Source: Biancaea sappan (Eukaryota; Streptophyta; Magnoliopsida; Fabales; Fabaceae). From it: a stretch of 64,000 bases of DNA. Shown here piece after piece: positions 44,942 to 57,415 of the stretch; position 1 is the stretch's first letter, and each line of letters begins with the position of its first letter. The notes under the pieces are model-generated. The model saw nothing but the letters and a program-made list of their open reading frames with translations, was not told the DNA's origin and ran no database searches. The stretch covers positions 68,503,501 through 68,567,500 of the forward strand of contig CM073494.1 of NCBI GenBank assembly GCA_037074585.1. The letters run 5' to 3'. The position numbers and the translations under genes are program-made.

Positions 44942-45513
44942 TCAGTTGTCTCATCCTTAACCTTTCTAATCACCATCGTCTCAGCCTCATCCCTCCCACT
45001 CATCATCAACCGTCGTAGACTCGAGTCTGGCCAGCACCAGTCATCTCCTTTAGTCCGTCTACAGCTCGAGCTACTCTTCGTCTGGGGTGCCTCTATATTA
45101 CTCACTCGTCGGCCAATTACACTTCATCTCTCAAACTCTCTCTCGCCATCCTCCTCCTCTGCCCCATCTCAAACTATTTAGTCGCTGGCAGTTTGAGGTT
45201 CACCCAACAAGTATAATGAAGAATTTGAACATGTTCAATTTCACCTTAGGGCAATAGGGAGGACATTATTGGAATTCATAATAAATGATGAGGGTAGTTT
45301 TGACATTGACCAAGGTTTTCTCCATGGAAAACTGCCTTTCCTTGACATTTTGGAAGGAAAAAGTATCAGGAAAAGAGGCAATTGTTCACACATGGAATTC
45401 CAATCTTTTTTTCCTTTTCCAACTCATGAATGCCATACCAAACAGCAGAAAAGAAAAAACATCAAGGAATTCATCTTTCCTTTTTCATTTCTAATGCTAC
45501 CAAACATGTTCTA

Positions 45514-46330
45514 AATGTTATTAATTGACACTCAATTAGCATAATCGTACATACTTCTCATGAAAAATTTTACGCTCGCAATTATGAATAACAATTAACA
45601 ACATAACAATGAACAATAATTAGGTCTAACTATTGATGTTTAATGACTCTAAATATACATAATTTAATAATCAATAACAATTAACAACTAACAAATTATA
45701 TAGCAATCTCCCCTTTGGACATATACTGTTATAACAAATCATATAACATATACCAATTTAGCCTATTCGGCCCAAACACCATGACATGCCCTAATTATAT
45801 GAAGTCTATATAGCTGTTTGGAGTTTGGACAATATGGTGTTGGTTGGCCCAACACTATTTAGTCGGGTCACTACGATTCATGTGGTTTCCAACATATGCA
45901 CTCGAGGACCACTATGCAACTCACTAATATTTGAAAAACGAGCTTCGGCTTTCCCATATTTGAGCGAGCTGAAGATTAAAAAAAAAAATGTAGGCCCGTT
46001 ACTTTTTTAAAAAAAATAATAAATTTTTTATATAATTATATTATATTACTTAGTATATAAATAATATTACTTTATCACATTTTTATATTTCATAACATTA
46101 TATTCAATAATTATAATAAATTTAGAGATGAAAATTTTTGTAATTTTTAAAAAATAATATAAATTTTTAAATTTAAATATAATATAATTAATTTAAAAAA
46201 AATATAAAAAATTAAAATTATTAATTATTTTAAAATATAAAAAATTAAAGTTAGTGTTATTGAGTATTTAATATTCACAATAAAGTTAAATCAAATCAAA
46301 TCGACAATATTTTTTTTCTCCTTCTTATGA
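45514..46330. other. AT-rich intergenic region with dispersed repeat
   Basis: No gene. The stretch from 46000 to 46260 belongs to an AT-rich dispersed family also seen at 46910-47290, 54680-55000 and 56940-57110. Confidence 0.5.
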
Positions 46331-46465
46331 GAGGATGTTATTTGTCCATATGGTGCAGAGATGGTTAATTACTTAACCCTAATCCCTCAAAATCACCCAA
46401 ACCTTCCCGGTCTCACTCCCTCTTTAATCTCTCACCTGCAGTCACACAGATACAAGGCAGAGCAG

Positions 46466-46579
46466 TGATGCAAAGGCATCTTCTTCCCTTCACTTCGTTG
46501 CTCACTCTTTCTCACTCCTCCTTTCCCTCACTTCCTCACTCTTGCTTTTTCACAGCATCACCCAATTGTAGACTCGCAA
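46466..46579 (+). CDS. Possible decayed first exon with targeting-like N-terminus
   Basis: ATG at 46466 gives about 38 residues rich in Ser, Leu, His and Pro, in the style of an organelle-targeting peptide, before a TGA. Upstream has a telo-box-like ttaaccctaatccctc (about 46372). Downstream (46618-46635) ctagggtttagggtttga carries two telomere-type units. No further exon found. Confidence 0.2.
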
Positions 46580-46749
46580 ATTGAGCATCATCTTTAGTCC
46601 TTCAATTCTTGATGCTCTAGGGTTTAGGGTTTGAGTTTTAGTGTTACAGTTTCCTCTTCATCTTCCTCAATCCTTGTTTGTTCTTGATGTTTTAATCGAA
46701 AAACCCAACTTCCATACCCTATGCATTATAGGTCTTGCAGGACCTGTAG

Positions 46750-48180
46750 GTATATCTCCAAAATACTTCCCTACACTTTGATTTGTTAAAAAAAAATAAA
46801 AAACAAAAATACTTTTGAATTTTGACCCATATTTTAATTAGTACTGTCAATTTGACTCGTGACTTATCCATAAATAAACAGTCTTTGGTTCAGAAAATAT
46901 GTCTATTTAGCTCGTAGGCCGACCCATTTTTATTTAAAATTTTTTGTTTCTCATAAAACATATATTATTTAGTATAAATAATCACATTTTATCATATTTT
47001 TATATTTTATAGTCTTATGTTCAATAAATTTGAATATGAAAATTTTTGTAGTTTTTTAAAAATCAATATAGAATTTTCAAATTTAAATATAATATAATTA
47101 ATTTTAAAAAAATATGAAAATATGAAAAATTAAAGTTAATGGTTATTTGAAAATGTTAAAAAAGTAATGTTTTACATGTATAAATTGTATTTTAATAAAA
47201 AATATTAAATTTATATAAATATTTTTTTAAAAAAAGAATGGCCTGCAATCTAGTCCGTTTAGACCTACGGCTCAAGGTGGGCGGTCTTAATCTTAATAAA
47301 AAGGACAAAAAGTTTAAACACCGGTTCATTTGACAATATTATATACTACAAATTTCAATTATAATTCAAAATTTTATTTTGTATAAATTATAACATATAT
47401 ATTTTTAATTAATATCAATTATGCTCTTAATCTTGACACTATCTAAATATTTAACGATAAATGTTGACATAATATTTTGTCTTGCCATACACTTAGCATT
47501 AAATGCCATATTAAATACTAACTTAAAATATCAAAATAATATATAACTCAATATATCTTTGAAAATTACTATTTTTAGACATTTTAAATTTGCATCTAAC
47601 ATGATATACAAGCTAAATAAAGATGAATTATATGAGCAGTATGAATTTGAAGTTTAAACCTGTAAATACGCTACCAAACGCGAACTAGGGACTTCGAACT
47701 GGAGGTGAAAGATTTGAGTCAGAATTGTCTATTTGGAGGCAGAAAATACACGTTTTAGTTGAATCTCAGCTATCCGTGTTTGCTTCATTCGTTCGTTCGT
47801 TGTCCATCACGTGGCTTCTCATTCTATGCTTTGATACCCAAAATATGGATTGAGATCCTTTCAAATACTTTAAAAATATTTAAGAATCATATATTTTTAC
47901 TTAAATTGAAGTTACGAACAGCTTTAATCATTTAAAAAGATTTTTTTTATTGGAGTATAGATTAAATTAAATAAAATTAAAAGTTTATAAGTACCTATTT
48001 AAATTTAAAATAAAATATATTTTAAAATGATAAATTTAAATAAAATTAAATATAATATTAAATTAAGTAAAAGATAAAAAAAATATTAAATAAGAATTTA
48101 GATAAATAAATAATTTATTTAGCCTCTTCAATACATGACTTTAATTAAGTAGTTAAAATAAAAGTCTAAGACTCTAATAT
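46750..48180. other. AT-rich intergenic region
   Basis: Includes a hAT-like non-autonomous element (46843-47340); the rest is AT-rich with no gene. Confidence 0.5.
46843..47340. mobile_element. hAT-like non-autonomous element (AT-rich family)
   Basis: The left end gtactgtcaatttgactcg and the reversed right end atattgtcaaatgaaccgg form short inverted repeats. The AT-rich interior is shared with 54680-55000. No coding capacity. Confidence 0.45.
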
Positions 48181-48247
48181 TTTTGTTGGAGTCTCCAATC
48201 CGCAAACTGCACCGACTCATTCGTCTTCCTCTCGCGTTTGGACTGGG

Positions 48248-48544
48248 TTGTTCTTCTCGTTTGGTGTATCTTCTCTGGTTTTCCGCAACCGCAAGCCGCA
48301 AAACAAAATCTTCCACAAGCTGCAAGCCGTCCCAGCTTCTGTGTCGACACCGGATGAGAAATCGAAGTGTAATTTGCTGAAGGTGGAATTCGCTGAAGAA
48401 ATACCGTTTCTGTTCGACGCCTTCACCCTGTCTCCCATGATTATAATTCCAAAATACCAGCGTATGGTCATCATCCCCACTCTAGTCCCTTCTTGCTCTG
48501 CCATCAGTATTTTTAGGCTGAAATTAGAATTAAAAATAAATTAA
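48248..48544 (+). CDS. Unrecognised ORF, possible gene fragment
   Basis: 98-codon frame (MFFSFGVSSLVFRNRKPQNK..). GC is locally higher than the flanks. An overlapping minus-strand frame of similar length exists (48217-48504), so which strand, if any, is coding is unclear. It lies about 0.5 kb upstream of the Josephin-like gene's 5' UTR. Confidence 0.2.
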   Translation: MFFSFGVSSLVFRNRKPQNKIFHKLQAVPASVSTPDEKSKCNLLKVEFAEEIPFLFDAFTLSPMIIIPKYQRMVIIPTLVPSCSAISIFRLKLELKIN

Positions 48545-48839
48545 AGAGCAATTTTAATTTAAACACAATTCTGTGTCTCCCAATTTTCTTTCCCTCCCTT
48601 CTGTTTCCTTCTTTTGTTAATTTCTTTTCCTTATTCCACACTCTCTCTCCTTTCTCTTTTCCCACTTCATTCGGCTACCCTTTTCGCCATTGGGTTCCAC
48701 AGAATCTGATCGCACTAGAGGAGAAGAACTCACATAGTCCAAAACACTGAAAGGAAGAAGAATGAGATGCTGCGTTTTGGGTATCACATGCTCGTAGAAT
48801 GACAAGCCACGTGGCGAGAAACGAACGGACAGATGAAAC

Positions 48840-49196
48840 GAACACGAATTGCTGAGTTCAACTGTACCGTGTAGTTCCCGCCTCCAAATACAGACAATCC
48901 GGACTCGAAAGATTCGATCGCAAAGAACAAAGAACCCAAAGAATCCCATCCCAGTACGGTTATCACCTTATAGGTGTGTATTTCAGAAATTAGCGAGGTT
49001 TGAAGAATCGAAAATGCAAGTGGCAGAAATTCTGTCAACTGTTAAGACGACGAATATTCGATTCAAGTCTCTCTCGCTGCAATCTTTCCTTTCTTCTTCT
49101 GTTTTTAGTGTCTGAGTTGCTTGCTTCATATCGATTGGATTTGGGAACTTGAGCTCCACCTAGATTTTCAGCCTCTTGGTTCTCGTCCTGCTCTGG
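48840..49196 (+). promoter_or_regulatory. Probable 5' UTR exon of the Josephin-like gene
   Basis: CT-rich, GC-higher sequence ending at a donor-like CTCTG|GTAATTAATT. The start is approximate. The intron would run to an acceptor just before the ATG exon (catagcag|aattggagATG). Confidence 0.35.
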
Positions 49197-50123
49197 TAAT
49201 TAATTACTTCAGATATCTCTTGAATGTTTGAGAATCTGTTGCTGTTTTTTCTCGTGGAAATTTGACTAAGGGTCTCGAATTTGGGTATTTTCGTCTCTGA
49301 TTGATGATTAAGTGGGTTGAGTGATTCTCTTGTTGGACGCCATGAATTTGATACGCTCTAAATGTATAACCAAGGATATCTCAGTCTTGTTCTGATAGGA
49401 GTTTCTTAGTTGGTTGATTAAGGCTAAAGTGTATGTGCAGACTTGTAACTGTATTGAACTCCCTCTTGAATTCTTTCTGCTTCTTCCTCTATTTTGTGGT
49501 CTTCTCTGTCCTTCTCTATTGTTCCTCTATATCTTTCTGCGTTCTTTCTCCATTCTTTCTCTATTCTACCCTTCTTTCTTATTAGTTTCTATCAGAATTT
49601 CCCTAAATTGTCTCATAATCATTTGGTTGGAGTTATATTTGTAATTTCTAATGATGGCTGGAAATTGAGTTTATTTGACCTTTTGCTATTAGAAACTTGA
49701 TATTATCTTATCAGTGCATATGCATATTTGAGGTATAATGTGCGTCTTTACTCTTTGGTTTTACTTGGTTTAATTGAATTGAAGGTTGGGTTTTGGATTA
49801 CGTCTTAAATTATGCTGATGTAGGAAATGGAAAATTGAACTTTGCCAAGATCTTATATATTTTGGAAGCAAGATCATTTACATATTCCTGGAAGTCCATC
49901 TTTTCTGGGTGGAGTAGAAGCAGACAATTAGTGTCCATTATGCTTTCCTTTAAAACTACCTGTTCAGTGTCCATTCTGCTATGCATAATTTATATATTTA
50001 GTAATTTAAATATTCTCTTTGAATTCCATGCTCAGGTGCTGATTTGGAGGCTATAATATAGAAATTTTTATTTCTGCCTTTCAATTTCAAGCTTTTTGTG
50101 AGAATTGCATAGCAGAATTGGAG

Positions 50124-50980
50124 ATGGCAAGCAAAAATCTTGTATATCATGAAAGACAAAGGCTACAATATTGCCTGTTACATTGTCTGAACAATCTCTT
50201 TCAGGTGCCTATTTTTGAATCCCTTTTTCCTTCATATCTATGCTAGGTCTTTTAGTATTGCTAGTTTCGTGAGTAATTGCAGCAATCAAACTTTAAATCC
50301 TGAATTCTTGAATTTCAAATTGGTAAGAAGTGTATAATATGGAAACCCTTCACTTAGTTGTCCTCAGATAATAAAATCCAATTTATAAGAGGTTTCCAAA
50401 ATTTCATTTTGGAACTAGTTTTTTTATTGCAATTCCTTGTGAAAATAATTATATATTTTAAAATATCCATAATTTGATTTCTCTTTGGTTTTGTATTGTC
50501 TCTGTCCCTTAGGAAAAGGATGCCTTCACCCGTGAAGGGTTGAATGCAATTGCTGAAAAACTCATACTTGACGAGCCAGAAAGAGCAGATTCGACGCTGC
50601 TATCTGTTGTTTTTAAGCCTCATCACAATGTTTTGACTGGAAACTATGACATAAATGTTCTGATTGCAGCCTTGGAAGAGAAGGGTAAGAGTATAGTCTG
50701 GCATGATCGCCGCAATGGAGCATCCTCTATTGATCTTAATGCACCTAGCGAAACTTTAATGGGTGTTGTGCTTAATGTGCCGGTGAGGAGGTTTGCTGGC
50801 CTATGGAAAAGTAGACATTGGGTTACATTGAGGAGGATTGATGGGGTTTGGTATAACTTGGACAGCGATCTTGCTGCTCCAGTACCTTTCAAAGATGCCA
50901 ATGAAGTTCGGGAGTTCCTAGGTTCTGTCATCGATAATGGTGGGGAGATTTTGCTTGTCATGAATGAGAAACAGTCTTGA
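50124..50980 (+). CDS. Josephin-like protein (cysteine protease, deubiquitinase family)
   Basis: Two coding exons, 50124-50204 and 50513-50980 (182 residues), with GT-AG boundaries and a phase-0 junction. Josephin enzymes cut ubiquitin chains using a Cys-His-Asn/Asp site. All three elements are visible: Cys17 in LQYCLLHCLNNLFQ, His129 in SRHWVTLRRI, and Asn142 in VWYNLDSDL. Length and sequence match the short plant Josephin-like proteins (Arabidopsis At2g29640 type), which lack the ubiquitin-interacting motifs of ataxin-3. A 5'-UTR intron is likely (donor near 49197; acceptor near 50040 or 50112). The gene converges with the TSP9-like gene downstream. Confidence 0.93.
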
Positions 50981-51049
50981 AAGTCTTCAGTGGTTCTACC
51001 GCTAGCTTGGTTGTCTGTGTTCAATTGTGTACAGTAGAAAAGCATTGTT

Positions 51050-52140
51050 AAGCCAATTGCTTGTGAAAGATTTTTTTCATTGCAAGAAATAGAGTGAATT
51101 TTTTTTTTTAATTGATTTTCCTTGACTGAAGAATGTATTTCAGGGACTTCATTGATTTCCTGGCTTGGCTATACCAACTTTAGTGTAGAACTTGGTCGAT
51201 AGAGAACTGAAAATTGTGATTTGCACATCAATTTCCGGCAATGCAATCATATAGATTGACTGCAAGCAGAAGTTGTGGTTGCCAACAGTTGATTGAATAT
51301 TCATCCAATGATTCTTTGATTTTAGGCTTTCTTATAACTGAGTTCATTGATATTTCTGATATTTATTTTCTTAATCACATTTCAACCACAACATACATAC
51401 TTACTAAGGTAATTAATGTGCGCTGCTTTATTTAAATGTTTATCCTCTTCTATGTACTTACAAGCCACAAGTTACTCTCTAATTTCTAGAGAGAACCAGT
51501 TAAATATGCTTTGTGATGGGCATCTAATGGTATAATTTCTATATAATCTTAAATGAACAGACGAGTTTGGATTGTGTTTTTCTTTTAATTTTGAATTAAA
51601 TGACCTGTTAATAGTTCATTAACTCAATTCTTTTTTTTTTCCTATTTTTTTTCCACTGGACCTACTGGGAATGGATCTGCATAACAGGGCAACTCACTAT
51701 TGTTGCACAAATCCTTTGTAAAATCCCGATATAATCTGGTTCTGCTGAGCTAATTGTGCAGAAGGACATGAACAAACCTTTGATTGGCCTCTAAATGAAG
51801 TCCAGTTCTTGCAATTACTTGCACATTGAAAATTGGACAGATTCAACAGAGACCAGTTTAAGTCTCAATTAAATCCTATCAAGCAAATATAACCAAAATT
51901 ACCATGGACTAGATGTGTGAAAAAATCCTTGAAGGAACCAAACTAATTATGAGATGTTGAGTTATAAACAAACATACAATTATTCTTATAATTTATACAT
52001 TTACTGTATTTTAATTAAAGAATTTGATACAATAATATAAAAGTTGCACCCAAGTTTTCTCCGACTATCATATGGCAAAAGGGTTAAATTTGTCAAGTAG
52101 TTTATAGCTGGTTGATACTTGATAACTGATCCAAAATGTA
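51050..52140. other. 3' region between convergent genes
   Basis: AT-rich spacer holding the likely 3' UTRs of the Josephin-like gene; no further gene seen. Confidence 0.5.
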
Positions 52141-52200
52141 TTAAATTGCTCCTTTAAGACAAAGACCAAGAAGGGTAAACATATAACTTGAAGATCCGTA

Positions 52201-52222
52201 TATATATATATATATATATATA
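52201..52222. repeat. (TA)n microsatellite
   Basis: Eleven TA units about 100 bp beyond the stop codon of the TSP9-like gene, probably at or near its 3' UTR. Confidence 0.9.
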
Positions 52223-52321
52223 ATGGTAAAATGATTCAAAGCATAAAACGCAGAACAACAATGCATGAAGTTGAACAAGGTACTACTACTTGTAGTAAAA
52301 ATGCTGCAAAGGGTCATATCA

Positions 52322-52618
52322 TCATTTCTTGGCAAACAGTCCTCCAAAGCCACCGTTCTTCTTCTGTGGCACTGCGACGGAGTTCCTCCGGCCGCCGTTG
52401 GTGCTTCCACTCCGGCCGCCGTTGGTGCTTCCATTCTTCTCCTCCACCTTCTTGAGTATTGGATCAGTCTCCAGCAGCTGGTCCTCCTTCTGCAACCCTC
52501 CTATAATCCAATCCAGAAGCCCCTTCTCCTCCTTGCTCCCACCTGCACCCTTTGCTGCAGTGGCTGCATACACTCTCCCGGCCGCCGCCGGAGCGAACGA
52601 CATGATCATGGAAGCCAT
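52322..52618 (-). CDS. TSP9-like thylakoid soluble phosphoprotein
   Basis: Single-exon frame of 98 residues. It has an Ala/Ser-rich N-terminus (about 1-20) suited to a chloroplast transit peptide. The TSP9 core follows (KEEKGLLDWIIGGLQKEDQ, ETDPILKKVEEK), then a Gly/Ser/Thr/Asn-rich linker and the typical end KNGGFGGLFAKK. TSP9 is a plant-specific thylakoid protein, phosphorylated in the light, associated with photosystem II and light-harvesting complexes. The linker repeats NGGRSGSTNGGR, an internal near-duplication. Upstream on the minus strand is an AAGATATATTATC stretch (about 52700-52720) that may hold the TATA box. In Arabidopsis the homologue At3g47070 lies close to GH3 genes (from memory). 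Confidence 0.9.
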   Translation of the reverse strand: MASMIMSFAPAAAGRVYAATAAKGAGGSKEEKGLLDWIIGGLQKEDQLLETDPILKKVEEKNGSTNGGRSGSTNGGRRNSVAVPQKKNGGFGGLFAKK

Positions 52619-52839
52619 CCTCCTCCAAGCTCTGGACCTTTGTCTATGACTGAGCAGAAAATAAATGGAGGGTTCTCAAAGCTAGAGAAAGGAGGGCAAG
52701 AGCCAATGATAATATATCTTATGCGGCTGCTTCTCTCCAATGAATGTGGACCGTTGGATTGGTCACTGGGAAATCATTGGCATGAGGTCTCCACAAGCGT
52801 CTTATCTTCATTGTTTGTTTCTAAATTTTTTGGTGTCTG

Positions 52840-54400
52840 AAAATTTTCCGAATGAGGAAGGAAGATTAATCTTGAGGTTGAGGTGAGGCTGTGAATTGGA
52901 CGTGTGGCAATGATAAATTCATAAAAAATGTTAAGAGGCCACTTGAAAATGGGCCTTATATTAGGAGTCCTTTTAGGTCTTCCAAGTTGCAACTTGAAAA
53001 TATCGCAAAATGCAACATGTTAGGTGTATTTTATTGGTGGGCTTCATCCTATGAAAAAAAGAAAAAGGAAAAAGTTATATCCAGTAGTTTTTTATCAGAT
53101 AACTGTGTAATTTTTCAGAAATAATTTTTTTTAACAATCTCAATTGTTTGATTGATTTCTTTTAAAAAAATTTACACATGTTATATTATTAGTGAAGAAT
53201 TTAATAGCTAAAATATAAAAAATTATATAATAATATGAAAATTTATGAAGCCAATATAATCACTGGCACAAAAGAACACATTTAACATGTAAATCAAGCA
53301 TTTTATTATATTAAAAAATTAAATTACAACAATATTTCTAGTATTAGTTGAAGTTAACATTTTCATTAAATTTCAAAAGTATTCAATAATTGAATGATGC
53401 AATTCATTAATTGAACCTCAGCTGAGCATAAATCTATGTTAAATGAGAGGGGTAGTTCACCATTGCTGCAAAGCATGAACACATTGTTTGAAAATTTAAA
53501 AATTTGAAAAGTTTGACTTTGTGGGGTAATTCATCATATGTTTGATGGTACCCAGTTTATTTTTCTCTTGATAGATAATATTTATTAACTAATTATTTTA
53601 AACCCAATTTATAATTTGATTGCTCGATGATATTATCTTCTGCTTCACTGAAATGTTAACTTAGATTTCTACTTGAATGTTATGCCGTTGATATTCAATT
53701 TTATGCTATTGGAATTTAATGAAATGGAATCCTATAATATATTGTTAAATGTTATAAATGGTAACTTCAAATAATGTTAAAAGTTATGCTAGAATTCAAT
53801 TTTTAATGTAATAAAATGCTTGATTTGTATGTTAAATATGTTCCTATGTATTTTTAAAATTAGGAATGGTAACTTAGGTTTTTATTATTAGGATCAATGA
53901 AATAGAAATTTGCATTGTTGTTAGGAATGCTACTGAAGTTCAATAACAAAAACATGTTCTGTATCTTTGTGAATTCTTTCATGTTTTCTGTGAATTATTA
54001 TTCTCATTAGCATTATATGATGTAAACATTGAATAACCTTTTAGTGTTTTGTGGAATTTTTCAAGGACTAATAAGTATAGCTTTTAAAATCTTCCAATGA
54101 CTAATGAGTAAAGATTTTAAATATTTTAAGAACCGATTGGCCTATGTTGGTACACATATATAAAACGACACATGACATGTTACGTCAACACTTAACAGAA
54201 CACTATAAATATAACATGCCACGTTAGTAGACCAAACGAAAAAAATAAATGTAAAGATTAATGAGTATAACACATTTAATTTTCAAAGACTAATGAATAT
54301 AGTGAGAATCTGTTAGGAATAAAACAATAAGCAAATATGTCTTTGAAGGACAAAAAAGTGATTTTAGGACTATACTTACTTTTTTTATCCTAAAAGATGT
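52840..54400. other. AT-rich intergenic region
   Basis: No gene supported; low-complexity and AT-rich. Confidence 0.5.
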
Positions 54401-54639
54401 ATGAGGAGGCTAGTGGTTGGTCCCTAAATGATGTATACTATAACTATAAAGTCTAAAACACTATACATGTTAATCCCTTCGTCACTTGCAGGTTGTGGCT
54501 GTTTTCTCTTGATGGTTTTATTCATGTGTCTAGTTGAACCTTCAAGGTGGCTCATTAAGTTGAGACATGGCATACAGAGGCTTCTTATAAATATCATACT
54601 TAAATTGGTGGTTTTGGGTTCCAAAAATAGGCCTGATTT

Positions 54640-55125
54640 AAAATGGGTTTAAACGGGCTAAGTATGCGGGCTGACCTATTTAAATTTTTTTACAAAACAT
54701 TATATTATTTAGTATATATAATCTCATTTTATCATATTTTTATATTTTATAATTTTATATTCAATAAATATAATATTTTTTGACGTGAAAATTTTTGTAA
54801 TTTTTTTAAAAAATATATATAATTTTCAAATTTAAATATAATATAGGTAATTTAAAAAGAAAATATGAAAAATTAAAGATATTGGTTATTTAAAAATATT
54901 AAAGAAATAATGTTTTATATGTATAAATTATATTTTAATAAAAAATTATTTTTACTAAAAATTTTTAAAATACATTATTTTAATATAAAAATAAAAATAA
55001 AAAATAAAAAGAGTGGCCCCGCGATCTTGGTCTTAATGAAGAGGTCTTTTAGCCCAAATGAACCGACCTTATTTAATCATTATCCCGTAATGGGCTATTC
55101 CGGTCCGGCCCATTTCACAGTGCTA
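54640..55125. mobile_element. hAT-like AT-rich dispersed repeat copy
   Basis: The flanks are rich in gggctgacc / ggtccggccca, and the AT-rich core (tttcaaatttaaatataat, gtataaattatattttaat) matches 46910-47220. The right end cacagtgctag resembles hAT-type MITE ends. No ORF. Confidence 0.4.
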
Positions 55126-55383
55126 GAATCCCACATTCTCAACCTTGGAGATAATTGCTGCCATTCCTAGCGTACTATGAGGAGTTTTGTTGTGAAATTC
55201 AAGTCCTTCAATCCAATATGCTATATCACATAAATAGAACTAATTTCAATTTTACTTGACACTGTTCAGGAAATTAAATTTGTAAGTGTCAAAGCAAACT
55301 GCAAAGTACAAAACAAATAGCCTAGGAACTGTGAAGACAAAGGGATTCCCCATGGAGAAACACAAAACTATGCATTCCTAGAT

Positions 55384-57379
55384 TTAAAAAATACCAACTA
55401 TGAAAGGTAAAGATATAGGTCTTGGATCCACACACATTAAAAAAAAAAAACGGCACTTCAATAACATAATTTTAACAATGGCCTCCAACTCCTCCATTGG
55501 ATCACTGTTCATGTTAAAGTTCATCTCATTTTGCTCATCATTAACTTCCATTCCCATTCTTGATGACGTTCCTTCTGTGTTTTCCAAACCTCCAAATTCA
55601 CACACAAAAAAAGTATGATACATAATATCCGTATAAAAAGAAAATACATACACACACATTGTGCAAAAAGTTAATTTCAATAACAAAAAATAAATTAAAG
55701 TGGAGTTCAATATAATATTTGAAGTTAGAAGATGTTACATGTAATTTAGTGAAATCTTTAGGAGAAACAATGTCTTACTCTAATTCTTTTTTATTTAATT
55801 GTTTAAACTTTATTGAAAAAGACAAAAGATCAGCCTAAGGTATCTTTTATACTTTATCTTATTTACAACTAAGTTCTAACTGAGATATTCTGATATAACA
55901 AGACTCAAATATATATGTTGTTGTAAATATAAAAACAAAATTTTATATTGCTTACTAAAACTAAAACTTTGAGTGTATATATATATTGTTTTCTTACCTT
56001 CAATTGAAAATTTTGGACAAACTATTGGTTTGGGGACAAATTGATTATTCAAAAGGGTATTGTTCCAATTGTAGTTAGCCATCATTGCTTGATTTTGAAA
56101 TTCTTGTTTTTGTTGCTTTTCTAGCTCTCTCAACATTTGTATCTCTAATTGATGAAATTTAATTTCAACTGCAAACAAATTTTTTTACTTCCTAATAAGA
56201 TAAAAGACTAATTTCTTTCGACTTTACTGAATGTAAAGAAGAGAAGTTCTTCTCAAATTAACATTTCTAAGAATTGAACTATTGTTATTCTTGAATTCAA
56301 ACAATTACTACCATTATGACCAGACAATGTTAGATGTACACAACTTAAGTTTCATTTTTTTTTTAGAGTAATGTGAGAGAGTGAAACTAATACTAAAATG
56401 GGAAGAAGGAGGGGGTCACCTTCCTTGATAATTCTTTCCTTTTCAAGAGCTACAAGCTTTTGTGTTAAGACTCTTTTCTCCAATAGCAATGGCTGCTTCT
56501 CATTAGTGTGGGCTTGGATTTGTGGCTGAAGAAAAGCTATTAACCTCAAAACAAAGCATCTTAGACATACACAAAATTAACTTCATAGATATTAAGAAAA
56601 CCATATACGACTTGTTTTGGGGAGTAATGATTACCTCTAAAATTCTTGATTGCCTCTTCAAACTAGACACATGTTGAACCTTCTTCGTTCTGGATCTCTG
56701 GACTGAAACTCGATTTCAAACCACCCTTTAATATATTTAAACACTAATTAATCTGTCTATTTCTTTAGTATAGTTAACACAAAAGACATATAGAATGTTT
56801 CACATGCGTGCATTCTAAATCTAGTGTGAGAGCATTCAATCGCATTTTTACATGTTCTGTTAAAACGGGTATTAACTTGTAAGCCAAGCTCATTTCGCCG
56901 CATTTAATTGGATTTGAGCATTTAAATTTAGGCATGTTGGTCAGTCTCTTTTTTTAAAATTATTATAAATTTTTTAAAATTTTTATATAATTATATTATA
57001 TTATTTAGTATATAAATAATTCAACTTTATCGATTTTTTATATTTTATAATATTATATTCAATAATTATACTAAATTTGAATATGAAAATTTTTATAATT
57101 TTTTAAAAATAAATATGGATTAAATTCTAAGCTTCTAGATAAGAATTTGTCTGATAGCTTCGACAATTACAACGTATTCGTGAGTAGAAACATCCCCAGA
57201 CTTTTATAAGAAAATATAGATTAAATTAATATCTTAATCTCTTGAGTCTATTTATTTTTCTTGGTTTAGTATTTCAAACTTGTTTTCTGTTAGACTGGTC
57301 ATTTAACTTCCATTTTGTATTGGAGTAAACTTAAGTATAATTTTTTTTATATTTTTCTTATTAAGTTTTCTAATAAAAG

Positions 57380-57415
<36 letters not shown>

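Larger units (their letters stand above)
42506..45513. mobile_element. MITE-like repeat split by a solo LTR
   Basis: The left end agagtctgtttggtatgc and the reversed right end agaacatgtttggtagcatt form imperfect terminal inverted repeats, with the A/G-rich subterminal sequence shared. Without the solo LTR and one TCAGT the element is about 0.84 kb. Its coding potential is not recognised. Confidence 0.45.

Noticed and set aside
48617..49038. Minus-strand frames of 84-110 codons
   Set aside because: They lie over the CT-rich 5' UTR/promoter of the Josephin-like gene, with no recognisable protein or splice context.
52265..52840. Plus-strand 191-codon frame
   Set aside because: Antisense to the TSP9-like gene, whose protein matches its family along the full length.
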